DNA from: Artocarpus heterophyllus
Lineage: Eukaryota; Streptophyta; Magnoliopsida; Rosales; Moraceae
NCBI GenBank assembly: GCA_025403435.1
Contig: CM046341.1
Location: forward strand, 21,041,460-21,105,459
Direction of reading: 5' to 3'
Length of the DNA stretch: 64,000 nt
Made by a program: the position numbers and the translations under genes. The notes beneath the pieces are model-generated. The model saw only the letters and a list, made by a program, of their open reading frames with translations. It searched no databases and had not been told where the DNA came from. Position 1 is the stretch's first letter. Each line of letters begins with the position of its first letter. Shown here piece after piece: positions 47,650 through 59,635 of the stretch.

Positions 47650-49590
47650 GGTATCTCTGCAAGTATCTAATGAGACTAATTACAAGCAACAGTATGATTC
47701 TCTTATCATGAATTTGACATTGATGAAGCTTGATATTTCCTTGACGGATGCACCACCTGCAAAGCCCACCGACAAGAGTACTGATGTTGATAAGATGATA
47801 TACGAGGAGTAGAAATATGCAGACAAGTGTTGTTTGATGATCATGGGGTTTCACATGGAGGAATCAACTCGTGATAGCATTCCAAAGGTAGACACTGCGA
47901 AAAAATTTCTTGATGTTATCAGAAGAAAGTATACAAAATTCTCCAAGAATGAGAAAAAATGAGTAACTAAAATTTGTTGCATTCTACTTTCCATGACGGC
48001 AATGGTGGAGTTAGAGATCACATTGTAATACCTTCCTCTTACTATCAGAAGCTAAAGTAAATAGACATGGATCTTGGAGAGGACTAGTTGGTGTGGCATA
48101 CAATGAAGACTCTTCCTTCGTAGTTTAATTCAATTAGATCAAGTTATAATGCTTAAAAGGAAGATTGGACATTGCAGGAGATGATTGCCATTCTCGCCAA
48201 GGAAGAAGAAGATATCAAGGATGGTAGATCTCACACCATCTCTATGGTTACCAGCCGAGGCAATGGTTATAAAAGAAATGTCCCTCCAAAGGATACCAAT
48301 GGTCACAAGCCTTACAAGAAAAAGAAAATAGATGTCAAACCTAATGCTCCAAATGTAGCTTCATCCTTTAATGGTCCCAAGAATGAAGGCTTCAAAGGGA
48401 AGTACAACTTCTACCACAAGTTTGGACATACGAAGGTGGATTGCAGGAAGATGAAAGCTTGGCTGGAGAAGAAAGGTAATTCTCTAGTATTGATTAGCCT
48501 AGAACCCAACATTATTGATGTAGCCTTGGATTCTTGGTAGTTGGATTCTGGTGCAACAATTCATGTCAATAATTCATTGCAGGTGGTGATAAACCAAAGG
48601 AGCCCGACTAGTTTAGAGCAGTACGTGTACATGGGAGACAGTACCAAAGTGAAAGTTTATTTCTTGGGGACAGTTTGCCTATAGCTTGCCACAAAATATT
48701 TTTTGGAGTTGCCTGATGTTGCATACATACTATATATTAAGAGGAACTTAATAACTGTATCTAGTTTGAATAGATGTGGATATAGTTTTCTTTTTAAATC
48801 TGGAAAATTGAATTTGTGCCATGACTCTCTTTTGATTGGCAATAGAACCTTATGTGGAAACTTGTATAAACTTGTTCTACATGCTACTTCTTTTGTTCTC
48901 ACTTCTTTTTTTAATACTATTGTTGGTTCTAAATGCTCTAGATCTGATAATGACAGAGTTTTCATGTTGTGGCATAAATGATTACGCTATATTTCTAGAG
49001 AAAGGATTGAAAGATTGGTGAAATAGGGTATTTTACATGATCTTGATTTCTCGGATTATACTACATGTATTGATTGCATCAAAGGGAAAATGACTATCAA
49101 AGTAAGAAAGAGTAAAGTTGACAGATGTTTAGATACACTATAGCTTATCCACACCGATATCTGTGCATTATTTATTCCTCTTGTAATGGGAGGTTATAGG
49201 TATTTCATTACCTTCATTGATGATTTTCTCGATAAGGACATGTTGAGCTTATTCGTGAAAAGTCCGACTCACTTGAAGCCTTTAAAGTTTTTAAGGCTAG
49301 AGTTGAGCTTCAAAGAGGGAAGAAAATAGAGGCAGTTAATTCTAATAGAAGTGGTGAGTATTATGGGAGGTATGATGAAATCTGGATGTAATCCTAAGCC
49401 TTCTGCAAGGTATTTGCAAGAATATAGCATTGATGCTCGATATACTTTTCCAGAAACTCCTAAACAAAATATGATTGCAAAAAGAAGAACCGCACAGTTG
49501 TTGATATGATGTGATGCATAGGAGAGATGATGTCTCAGAGAAATCTGAAGAGATTTGTGTATTAGTCTCAGAGATACAATTGGTAAGACC
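47650..49590 (+). pseudogene. Decayed copia gag-pol (gag to integrase)
   Basis: Gag blocks: YDSLIMNLTLMKLD, ADKCCLMIMGFHMEE and AKKFLDVIRRKYTKFSKNEK. Zinc knuckle near 48405-48455: FYHKFGHTKVDC, with the first Cys changed. Retropepsin at 48540-48570: LDSGATIHV. Then LPDVAYILYIKRNLITVSSL (48706-48765) and GAG-pre-integrase CIDCIKGKM near 49070, followed by integrase HTDICA and GGYRYFITFIDDF near 49150-49230. Only 48172-48540 and 48703-48981 are readily open; stops and frameshifts occur throughout. No reverse transcriptase follows, so the element was cut after the integrase core. It may belong with LTR Q. Confidence 0.75.
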
Positions 49591-49609
49591 ACCAAAAGAA
49601 ACATCGCTG

Positions 49610-49700
49610 CGACTAAGTCCTCTAATTGGTGGCTTGATTCCAGTTTTACTATTCACGTTTGCAAGAAATTATTTTTGTCTGATGCAATAAAAAAGGAATG
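49610..49700 (+). pseudogene. Second retropepsin-like fragment
   Basis: 49624-49662 encodes NWWLDSSFTIHVC, the copia WxxDSGATxHVC protease motif with GA changed to SF, directly downstream of integrase remains. It must come from another copia copy or from a rearrangement. Confidence 0.45.
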
Positions 49701-49809
49701 ACAAACGGTTCCTCATGAGACCAATAGCGTATAGCTGATATGCACTACCAATAGGGACTAATATGATGGTTATCTGGTCGTTTAGTGTGAAGTGGATGGC
49801 CTAGAATTA

Positions 49810-50093
49810 GGGGCTCTTAGATAAATGGCTTTAACAAAAAAAATTTTTTGAACAAATGACCTCTTTTTTTTTTTTTTGCATCAAAAATCAAGCCTTCTAG
49901 GCAGAAAAATTGCTTCAATTTTTATTTTTTTCATCATGTTGAGATTCATTTCCTTGCTTAGGGTGTTTTTTTCATCTTTCTAAAAAAAAAACTAGAGCAG
50001 TTTTCCTGCCTAGAAGGCTTGATTTTTGTGCAAAAAAAAAAGATGCCATTTCCCCAATTAAAATTTTTGGGCAGCTCTTTTTTCAAGTTCTTC
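49810..50093. mobile_element. Mutator-like foldback MITE
   Basis: 284 bp flanked by an exact 10-bp direct repeat CCTAGAATTA (49800-49809 and 50094-50103). The inner arms are long inverted repeats around GCATCAAAAATCAAGCCTTC and TAGGCAG (49879-49915) against CTGCCTAGAAGGCTTGATTT (from 50007). The outer ends, GGGGCTCTTAG and GAAGAACTTG (reverse complement), match only partly. A 9-10 bp duplication is typical of MULE-derived MITEs. No coding capacity. Confidence 0.7.
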
Positions 50094-50103
50094 CCTAGAA
50101 TTA

Positions 50104-50859
50104 ACTACCTAGTGCTATCCAGTGTTCTTGGTTATTCCAAATCGTAACCTTTCTTTTTGCTGACAACTAGCTTGAAATACAGGACTCCTTAGGTTCCCAA
50201 AAGAAATTATGACTTAGTCATAACTCCGATCCCTGACATCTTGGAATTTCTAACGCATTATATATGCAATAACTAAGGGTTATGTTGAGTAGAGCTAAAT
50301 TTTATAGTAAAAAATTTGTTAAGAATTTAAAGAGCAATTTTAGTGTCACAGCAATTATTGTTTAAATCTAATTTTTGTGACAAATATAATAAGAATAAAT
50401 ATAGATTTTTAATGTTACAAATCATGCCATGGTCTTAAGTAAAGTGAGAATAAGCAATGAAAAATAAGCTGGAAAGCTTAAATATTGCAGAATGTGTTGC
50501 AACAAATTTTGAAACGAAAATGTTATAAAGAAAAATACTGTATAGGAATATGAAAAATATACGGTGTAGAAATTATGCAATGTTAGAATAACATAGTATA
50601 AGAATTATACTTCATAAAATTAAGAGTATGGAAATTATATTGCAAAAGTAATGCAATATAGGAATTAGACTATTTAAAGTTAAACAGTATAGGAATTATA
50701 CTTTTATGAAGGATGTCAATTAGTATGGAAGGTTATAGGATCTCATAAACTGTATAGAAAAAATATTAATAGTATAGGAAATATACCATCAGTATAGAAA
50801 AAATACAGCGCAATGAAAATTCTGGCATATTAAAAAAGGTTGTAAGACCAACCAAAGTG
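50104..50859. repeat. AT-rich stretch with repeated near-palindromic AGTATAGGAATTATACT words
   Basis: Between about 50540 and 50815 there are some ten degenerate copies, for example AGTATAAGAATTATACT, AGTATGGAAATTATATT, AGTATAGGAATTATACT and AGTATAGGAAATATACC, spaced irregularly by 25-50 bp. Nothing coding. Confidence 0.55.
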
Positions 50860-53800
50860 ACACTCTAAAGATAGAGAACTAGCCACATCTCCCTTTAGGT
50901 GGAACGGGTTTTAATCTCCAATTTTGAAGCAATTTTTACTTGCAAATAAGCTCTAAATGATGACACCTTTAAGTTAAAAAAAATTGCCACATTTTTTCAT
51001 ATGTGGAATTGGTTTATGGTGTGACTTGGAGCAAGTTTTATGGCAAACTAATTCCAGGGAGATGTCATCAAGTAGTAAAAGACCAAGTTAGGAAAAAAAG
51101 AATCTCTTTTTCTCCATCATATTTTGCTCCATGAAGAACACAAAGAACCCAATTTTCCATGCACAAAAACCGGCCACTTAACCCTTTGTCCCTCTCTATA
51201 TGTTTCAAAGATTCAACCTCCAATCAAGATTAAAATCAAGTTCAAGTGTTCTAGTTCAAAGCTTGTCACTTTTGGAGGTAAAAATTCTCTTATGGGTTTT
51301 AGTGTTTTTGAGAGTTTTTGGATGCTTTTTTAATAGGGTTCTGTCATGATTTATGACCAAAAAAAAAAAAAGTTAGTCAAGTTCTAGCACTATAGTAGAA
51401 GATTAAAGAGCTTGAAAGATCCCTTGCTAAGAACCCCAATCCTAGTCTTGAGAATTTGTTAATTTTCATGGGCTTTATGATTGGTTTTGTAATATATTAG
51501 ACTATGGCATGTTAAGTGGACTTTATGGCTTGATTATATAGCATGTTATATAGTTAATGATGATGATGGAAAGTTAGAAATTAGGATTTTTGTGCTAAAA
51601 AGGGAAAAATTGTTAAACTTTGTCAAAATATAAAGTTTAACTAGTTTTCAAAGGAATGGGTTTTTGAAGACCTTAAAGGCCAAATTATTTTCTGAGTCCA
51701 ACATAAGATTTATTTAAAATATCAAGTCGGACAATTTTTGTGAAGAAATCCACTCGAATTCTAGTCGAAACAAGACAAAAAATGTTAGAATTTGTTCTAT
51801 CACCTTAAAACTCTATGAAGATAAATGATTTTAAGAAAAGTTAAAACACAAAAGTTGTAGATCTTGTCGAAACTGTTACAAATCACAAATAACATGTGAA
51901 GATTCGTCACAGATTTTAAATTATGAATTTTATAATATTTAATCACAAAATTTCAAAGCAGTTAAATAAATAAAACATTTTGAATACCATGGAAATTTTG
52001 CAAGTTTTAATCTTTGCCAAAAAAAAAATTTAACATTTTGGTATAAAGTAGTTATTTTTGGTTCCAAGGGCAAAAGTCTCAAGATTTTGTGTTTCGAGTC
52101 AAAACCATGTGGAATAGAAATTTTCGCTATGTAAAAAGGGTTGCCTATACAGTTATAAGCTGAAAGTAAATTTATGTTTGAAACCACAAAGGGATTTGAG
52201 ACTTCTCTAAGAAAAGTGTATTAAGGGCATAATCGTCAAGATTTTCGTATTACGGCTCAAAACCATAAAGTTTTGTTAACTAAGCATTTCCACCAAAAAA
52301 AAAAAAAACTAATGTTTTGTTTTTTGTAATTTTACAAGTAGTAAGGAGATGTAACTTTTAATTTAAATGGGTTCAAAACGTTTTATAAGACCCATCAAGG
52401 GAAAAATAGTCATTTTTGGCCAAAAAACTAAAATGAATCTTGAAACGTCTGATTGAATTACGCGACTTACGAAACAACCCTGTTAAGAAAAGGCCCCACA
52501 TCCGGAGTTTTTCCATAACTCATAAGTAACAGAATGGTAAAGTTAAATGAAAAGTTTAATCATGTTACATTTGAATTACCTGACTTACGAAAAAACCTGT
52601 TAAGAGGAAAACTATCATTTTTATAAAAATCACTAAAACGGGCCCGTGCCTTTCAAATTAGCGAACGTTCTTGCATAAAAATCTTTTGCAACACATTAAC
52701 CTGCGAAACCATTCAATAAGAAGCAAAGTTTAACTAAAGAATGCTTAAGTTAAGCAAATTAGAAATAAACCGACAATGCAGTTTTGGTACAATATCTAAT
52801 AATTGGGTGTCATTTGACCAGGATACAAAGCCTTCTAATAGAAGGAAAAAAGATAAAGTTGGAATTCTAAAGCATTAAACAAATAGGTTTCAAACTTCAC
52901 TCATCGCATGAAGAAAATGAATTTCACATGCTTTATAAATGTTTAAAGTTCGTTTGCATTTGTTATGCATAATGTTTTAAAAATTCAGCTATGATTTGCA
53001 ACGTGTAAACATTTGCTATGTTTTACTGTATCAGACATTAAGCTATATCATACATTATGATCACTAAGATTACAATATTAGAAATCGAGACCCTGAAGTT
53101 AAGATAAGAAAGTGTTGTATTAGCCTCCCGCAAAATGAGTGGCATGCAAAAGTTATGTTATGGCCTCGGTATTCGATCGTTAAGCACGTTCGGTACATAC
53201 TCTTAAACCCATAGTTTAAGATAAGTTAAGAATAATTATAAAAAAGTTTATAAATGAGCATAAACGGGATCATGTGTTGTGATGTGGCTTGCATTCCTTT
53301 TAAGAATTGTTTCTATGAGGAATGTTTTAAGAAAAATATTTTATGCGAGATGTTTTACAAGAAAGCTTTTACGGAGAAGATTTTATGAGAAATGTTTATG
53401 AAAACATTTAATGAAAATGATGTATGAGAAAAGGTTCACAAAAGATGTTTTACGAGAAAAGATTTAAGAAAACGGTTTTATGAGAATGATTTAATATTTT
53501 ATGAGTTAAGTTTGAACTTACTGAGCGAAAGTTCATTACAAGCTCCTTTATGCTGTAGGTAGTCTTACGGGAGATTAGTATGATTGGTTGAAAGAGCTCG
53601 GTGTCGTGGTAAGGTGGAGGCGAAGATTGGTAGAGATACTATTACAGAAGTTTTCTGCTGTATTAGAAGGAGTTTTTTCAGTATTTTAAGAAAGAGTTTT
53701 TACTATTTGAAAAGTTGTTTTAAAAAGATTTTATGAGAGTAAATGTTTACTTAACAAGTTTGAAAAAATGTTTTGAATCATTATAAAGTTAAGTTTTATA

Positions 53801-53950
53801 CTTAAGTTTCAATTCGTTGCAACAGTTTCAAATATTTTTTAATGAAAAAGGAAAAAAAATTACTCAGTAACTTTCATACTAATAAGTAAGATTAAAGTTA
53901 AGAAATGAAGTTTAAGAAAGTTAAGTAACAACTCGAAAAAGGCAGGTCGA
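50860..53950 (+). mobile_element. Gypsy-LTR-like degenerate repeat region (K)
   Basis: No coding sequence. 51110-51280 looks like the transcribed start of an LTR (CCATCATATTTTGCTCCATGA.., CT-rich, then GGAG/GTAAAAA). 51600-52640 holds diverged tandem repeats: CAAGATTTT(G/C)GT..AAAACCAT twice, near 52080 and 52240, and GACTTACGAAA(C/A)AA..CCTGTTAAGA twice, near 52463 and 52582. 53260-53500 is a run of TTTTATGAGAAATG-like words. A TGAGCGAAAGTTCA box at 53521 parallels the TGAGCATTTTGCTCA box of J. It may be one long gypsy LTR; the borders are unknown. Confidence 0.3.
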
Positions 53951-54176
53951 CATACGCACTCTCTATATATATCTTTCTCTATCTCTTACACAATAAAAAA
54001 CAACCTGAAACTCCAATCAACCCATTTTACCTCCCTTCAAAGTCGGCTTGTTCTTTTTTAAGCAGGATATATAATACAACAAAATGAAAAAAATAAAAAT
54101 AAAAATAAGAAACTATGATAAAACTTTTGGAAATTTTCATTAATTTTGTTACAGATAAAAGCCTCACCAACAGTTA

Positions 54177-55023
54177 GGCCATCGCCAACCTACTGCACTA
54201 TTTTAGTGGTGCTTTTGTACCAAAATAATGCAATTTCAGCATCAAATTTAAAGTTTATCCCCAACCCAATAATTGATACACCAAAAAGAATATTCCCTAT
54301 ATATTCTTTTATTTTAATTAATAACAATAAATTTATTTAACCAATTATTTCATAACAATTATTTATTCATATTAATACATAAATATATATTATTAATTTA
54401 ACTAACAGTTACATTAAATTACTTTAAAAAATGTTACTTAAACATTATAAATTAAAATTAAATTAAAGTAACTTGAACAAGTAGAAAACGCTACATTAAA
54501 TAAAAAGATGAAAATAAAATTACATATCGGTATAATTTTCGAATGGTGTAGTATTCCTATTTAAAAATATGAATAAATAGTATGAATAATTATTTATTCA
54601 TATTAATACATAAAATGTGTTTTTAATGGTATAGTATTCTTTTTTAATTTTTATTAATGTATGCATTTTGCATGCTTGAATTTTGATGTTTTATTTTTTA
54701 TTGCATATTATACAAATTTTTTTAATAAATTAAAAGAAGATTAGGGAAAATTGTTTGATAATATGCATTTTGGGTAAAATTAGGAGTTATATAGACGTTT
54801 AAGGTAAATCAATGATTTAGAGCAAAAACAAAAAAGAAAGAAATCAGATCGTGCGTTTGCACCATCTGAATAGTTATGCACCAAATTTGATGCAATATTG
54901 TTGATAACGCCAAAATAGTGTTGGCTTTTAGCACTCCATTGGAGCCTATTTCATCGTCAAATTATAGCGCTCATCGTCAAATTAACGCTGAGCGCTATAA
55001 TAGCATTTCCCTTGGAGATGCCC
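54177..55023. mobile_element. 847-bp TTA-flanked DNA element (Harbinger-type MITE)
   Basis: The left end is GGCCATCGCCAAC after TTA (54174-54176); the right end, in reverse complement, is GGGCATCTCCAAGG before TTA (55024-55026). Subterminal parts share CACTATTTTAGTGG / CCAAAATAGTG-type words. A TTA duplication and GGSCATCKCCAA ends fit PIF/Harbinger-derived elements. The inside is AT-rich without a transposase, and an internal hairpin (TATAGCGCTCA / TGAGCGCTATA) lies at 54965-55001. Confidence 0.6.
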
Positions 55024-55026
55024 TTA

Positions 55027-55349
55027 GACCGATGAAATCCAACATCTTAAAAAATGTGAATCTTTTTTTAATTAAAAAAATGTGGATGTTTGATTGCACA
55101 AAAAGTTTGGAACAACGATCCCCTTTAATGGTTTTCTTCTAATTTACAAAAAGATATTAAGTTTTCCATTATTTAGAGTTTAGACTTTTCTACATCTAAA
55201 AAAAAAAGGAAAAATAGGATTTAAATGGAACCAAACACATCGTGAAGTCTGAGAAATCGCCAAGTCGGAGGAGCATAGGTCACTCTTCAAGATGCTTATC
55301 GTGAAATGGTCCATACACATGGATGATAGTCCTTGGCCTACGAACTTTC
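55027..55349. other. Short unassigned stretch before LTR D
   Basis: Nothing recognised. The last five bases, CTTTC at 55345-55349, would be the left target duplication of element D. Confidence 0.4.
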
Positions 55350-57355
55350 TGTTGGGTTTGATACTCTAAAAGCTGTGACATCATACATATTGTTAATAAA
55401 TAAATAAAGTGACATTTATAATTATTATGGTTGCTTATATGAATTATGAATACTTTTATAAACATCAAGAAAATTCCATGATTATTTATGTGACTATAGA
55501 TTTAGCATATAAGTGTTATATGCTTAGGGATAAAATTTATAGATAATAATCTATATAATCCATAATAATTAATTAAAGTTTGAGATTTTTAATTAAATAT
55601 TACAAGTATAGTTCAATCTCATTTAGAATGAAATAGTCTTATCCGGGCTATAAATGTAGAGACATTATATTAGAGGTACTTTATATAATGAGATTATATA
55701 GGACAAGACTAGATAAATTATGAATCTCTAATAATCATCAACTACAAATAAAGTATTCAAATTTAACACTATGATGTTCATATATTTGATAGTCTTAATA
55801 CTGAGTATTTATTAGACTCCTATTTATGACATTATGTTTTTTGACTTGCATGGTAAGATTTGTCTAAACACAGATCATAACTTAGCATCTTGGAATCATA
55901 ATGTAATAAAATGGCTGATAATAACATTGTACATATATGGAATCCGTTCCTTCTCTATAGAAGTTAGAAAATAGTAGTCTTGAGTGATAATTCGAGGTTC
56001 GAATAGTAGAGCGCTCGTTCATAATAAGATTATGAATTAACTGTATTTTAAAGAATTATTAAAACTCAATAATAAAGATGTAATAAGAGAGATAAACAGA
56101 AATTGAACCTAGCTCTTATTATGAACTATTTATAGAGGACTGACTTATATGTAATGATTATATCAATGAACTACTCACTAATTTTCTTTGAGTAATTTTC
56201 ACTATAATCTCAAGAGTTTGGTTTTAGGTTTTTAATGGAGTAACACTGAAACTAATAAATTTGGCACATTAATTAAAGAGTTTGATTAATTTTTAAATTT
56301 ATTGGAGCTTGGGTTATAGGTCCACAAGTCTCCAATGCCACCTCTATAATACTATATTAGATTTAATGCATAGAATGAATTATACATATTTAATTTGAAA
56401 TTATTGAATTCCAAATTAATTATTTCACACTTAAGATATTGATGTGATACGAAAAAATGTTCTCTGTGACACATAATGTAATGTGATAAATATTGTCACA
56501 TTTAACCGAGCTTTGGTTAATTAATTAATTGAATATATTTAACTAATGAGGTTAGTTAAATAGGTTTTTTAAATTAATTAACTGATAATATTTAAATAAT
56601 ATGATTATTTAAATATAATTTTAATTTAAAATCTATTCTTAAATAAATGAAATTATTTTTTAATTTATATATATATATAATATTTTATCATATATTAATA
56701 TATATATTTATATAACGAATTCATTTTTATATATTATATATATATGTATATATATTACGTAAACGACGTTCACGTTTTTGTTTAACTAATAAACTTTATA
56801 TATATTAAATATATGAAAAACATAAGAGTTAACTAAAAAACACGAATAAGGATTATGGAGAGTATAAAACTTCTCATATATATGATATGGTGGTTATTTC
56901 AGATTGAAAGTAAATTAAAATTAATTAAAAAATAACTAATTACACAGATATAAAAAGATAAAGATAACAGTTATCTCCATAGATCAATCTTTTTCATGTA
57001 ACTTTTACAGAATACTCATAGAGAAAAACTGAGAGTTCTTCTCTAAAAAAACAAAAGTCTGTTATCTCATGTGTTATGTACATAGCAGATCTAGAAAAGT
57101 ATGAGGTTAATTCATTATTACAGTTTGACGCCCACTTGTCTTTCTATTGGTGTGGAGGCCTAGCTTGGAAAATCGTAATGTCAAAGAGGAAAGCTAGGAT
57201 ACCCTGATAGTCTTCAAAAGGTTGGTAAAAAATTCTCAAAGCTTTTTAGTATTAATTAAAATTATATAGCTATTCCCAATTAATAAAGTTTTTAGAAAAT
57301 TTTTGTTTATCAACGATTCATTCCTTCCACTAGGTTTTTATATTTAATTCCAACA
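55350..57355 (+). repeat. 5' LTR of old copia element D
   Basis: About 2006 bp, TGTTGGGTTTGATACTC to AATTCCAACA. It shares many blocks with LTR H, and its block order (early AATAAA-rich part, a GGAGTAACACT block, a GGAGCTTGGGTTATAGGTCC block, a donor-like AAG/GTTGGTAAAA at 57221) parallels the LTR of A. AT-rich simple sequence fills 56640-56760. Confidence 0.65.
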
Positions 57356-57680
57356 TATGACATCAGAGCGAGTTATAGCATATATAATTTTAATTAACAT
57401 GATTTTATTTTGATAATATCATGTTCTTGATGTATGTTAATATCATGTTCTTGATGCATGTTTATAGATATTTTATATTTTTGTAATTTTTGTTCACGTG
57501 ATGAATGATTATTTTATAAATAGATTTTTAATTGTTAAATATATGGTTCTTTTGGGTTACTATTTTTATTTTCTATTTGATTAGATTAAATTTATATAAA
57601 CCCATAAAAGAACATAAGCTTTTTGTAATATTATTATTGTTTTTTTATTATTTCTTTTTGCATATGTTGTGGTCCCCACA

Positions 57681-57682
<2 letters not shown>

Positions 57683-57717
<35 letters not shown>
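57683..57717. repeat. (AT)n microsatellite
   Basis: About 17 uninterrupted AT dinucleotides in the leader of D. Confidence 0.95.
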
Positions 57718-57721
<4 letters not shown>

Positions 57722-57727
57722 GAAGGA

Positions 57728-57807
57728 AATGCATGTGAATGCATTACAGCGCATTGAGAATGTATGTTAATGCATTACCGTGCATCATGAATGCACGTGA
57801 ATGCATC
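57728..57807. repeat. 31-bp tandem repeat rich in TGCATG/ATGCAT
   Basis: Units at 57728-57758 and 57759-57789 plus 18 bp of a third. Each has AATG(C/T)A(T/C)GT(G/T)AATGCAT; TGCATG and ATGCAT are RY-type words in plant promoters. Confidence 0.8.
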
Positions 57808-58146
57808 AATAAAAAAAATTAAAAAAAAAGGAGAAGGAAAGAAAAGTTGCACCTGAGCTGCACATCAAATCAGGATGACAGCATAGCAGAACTTTTGGTT
57901 TCAAGTCTTATATATTAAAAAAAAAAATCACGATCATTACTTTTGTTCTTCTTTTGCTGTGCACGTTAATGTGCAATTTTTTTTATTTTTTTTTTACGTT
58001 CTTGTCCCCAACAACTCTCTTTTTCTTTTCTTTCCTCTCACCGCCAATGCAACATCACGATTGTTTAAAGTTGCAAATCTCGGTCGCGAGCCGCCATGAG
58101 GCTTGGCAGCGCTCGGCCTCAAGCCTCACAGCTCGGCCTTGAGCAC

Positions 58147-58230
58147 TGCGGCCTTCCGTGGTAAGCCAGCGAGGCACGGGTCTACGGCTGCGGCCTTCCA
58201 CGGTAAGCTGGCGAGGCACGAGTCTGCGGG
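58147..58230. repeat. 42-bp tandem duplication in a GC-rich island
   Basis: Two units, 58147-58188 and 58189-58230, with five or so differences; core GCGGCCTTCC..GGTAAGC..GCGAGGCACG. The length is a multiple of three and of 21. It sits in a GC-rich stretch (58070-58560) in otherwise AT-rich DNA, at the same place in the leader as the GGC-palindrome cluster of A. Confidence 0.8.
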
Positions 58231-59635
58231 CACTACGGCTAGTTCGGCCTCGAGCTCCATCATAGCAAAAGCTAGCCTCTATCGCAGCTGCCCCATAGAA
58301 GAGACTCGGTCATGCTATCCCGCGGAGAAGTAGCGTCGTGACACGCTTTGCATGTGTCTCTCGAGCACCGAGAAGTTTCTCAATCTGCAGCCAGCATAAC
58401 GGCGTTTTTCTACGAGGATGTGACTGTCATCCTTGAACCGATGACACAAAGAGGGCTGAAGATCGACGGCTACACACGAAGATCTCAATGAAGAAGAAGA
58501 AGTACATTGGGTTACTTTCGGTGACCCACTAGACTGCTGGCCCATTTTAACACTTGGGCTATCAAAATTTTAAAGGGAAACTCAGCAGTTTTTTGCAAAG
58601 TAAACGACTACATGAAGTCTACAAAATTGGAGTTGAGAATTATGTATAATTATAAAAAGACGTTTGTAGTTTGTTCTCATATTTTATGGGTTGTAATTTA
58701 ATTATTCAAAAGAACCCGATTAAAAATTTATTATTTATTTTTATGCTTTATTTTCATGTCATGGTTATAATAACATGTTCATGCATTATAACATGCCATT
58801 TAAGAAAGTGACCACTTATAGTTATTATAACATGACATGTATAAACTTGCATATTATTTAATTTTTTTTTATAAAGTTGTTTATAATATGATTTAATATG
58901 TGTTAGAACTAATTTAATGAGATTAAATTAATTGGGTTGGCTTTATAGAATTTTAATTTATTTTATTAATCAACCAAATAATGTGATTTTGGCTTTAATA
59001 ATTAAAACTTGGGAAAATACATATTAATTCTAAGTTATCTAATTTTAAATTGTTTAATGTTGTGTAGCTTAGACAATTCATAATAAATTTAGATTTTTTG
59101 AAAAATTTGGTGATTTATTTAAGTGTAAATAGGATTGAATTCTATTAACACAAAACATAACCTAGTAATTAAAAATTATTTTTATTTACTAAAATCATGA
59201 AACATTAGATGTTTTATAAGATAAAACACATTAATTCTAAAATAATGTGTGGGAGTAGGTAATATGATAATATAACCTACGGTCTCCATTATTAGCATAA
59301 CACCGTGAGATTTAGGTGGCACTTCTTAACGCTTTGATTTTGTCCTCCTTACGGAGTGTCTATTTAAATCAATAACAAGTTTGGCTTCCAAGAGATAGGA
59401 TTTTATAATGTATTTCAAAATTGACCTACCCTACGGCGATAATTTTGAATTAAGTTGTTAAAATCTAAAATAGTGGGTTATACTCATAAATATATAATTA
59501 TATTGTTAATTATATCTTGACCAAAATAAATAGTTATTAATCAATATAAAAAATATGAGACATTTTGTATATATTTATTAACTGAGAATGTCTCAAATCA
59601 ATTCATAAATAATTTGACCTACCATACGGCGACAC

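Larger units (their letters stand above)
57356..59635 (+). other. Primer site and leader of copia element D
   Basis: TATGACATCAGAGCG at 57356 is a decayed tRNA-Met primer site. The leader parallels that of A in order: T-rich start, a GC-rich cluster (58070-58330), a GATCTCAATGAAGAAGAAG block, a CATGTC..TAACATG block, an AACCTACGGTCTCCATT block (59276) and TACC(C/A)TACGGCGA blocks (59430, 59622). It is cut at 59635 by insertion of element C; gag-pol must lie beyond 64000. Confidence 0.6.

Noticed and set aside
58103..58333. Small Ala/Arg-rich gene with in-frame 14-residue repeats
   Set aside because: It lies in the leader of copia D, has no conserved context, and its composition follows from the GC-rich repeat.
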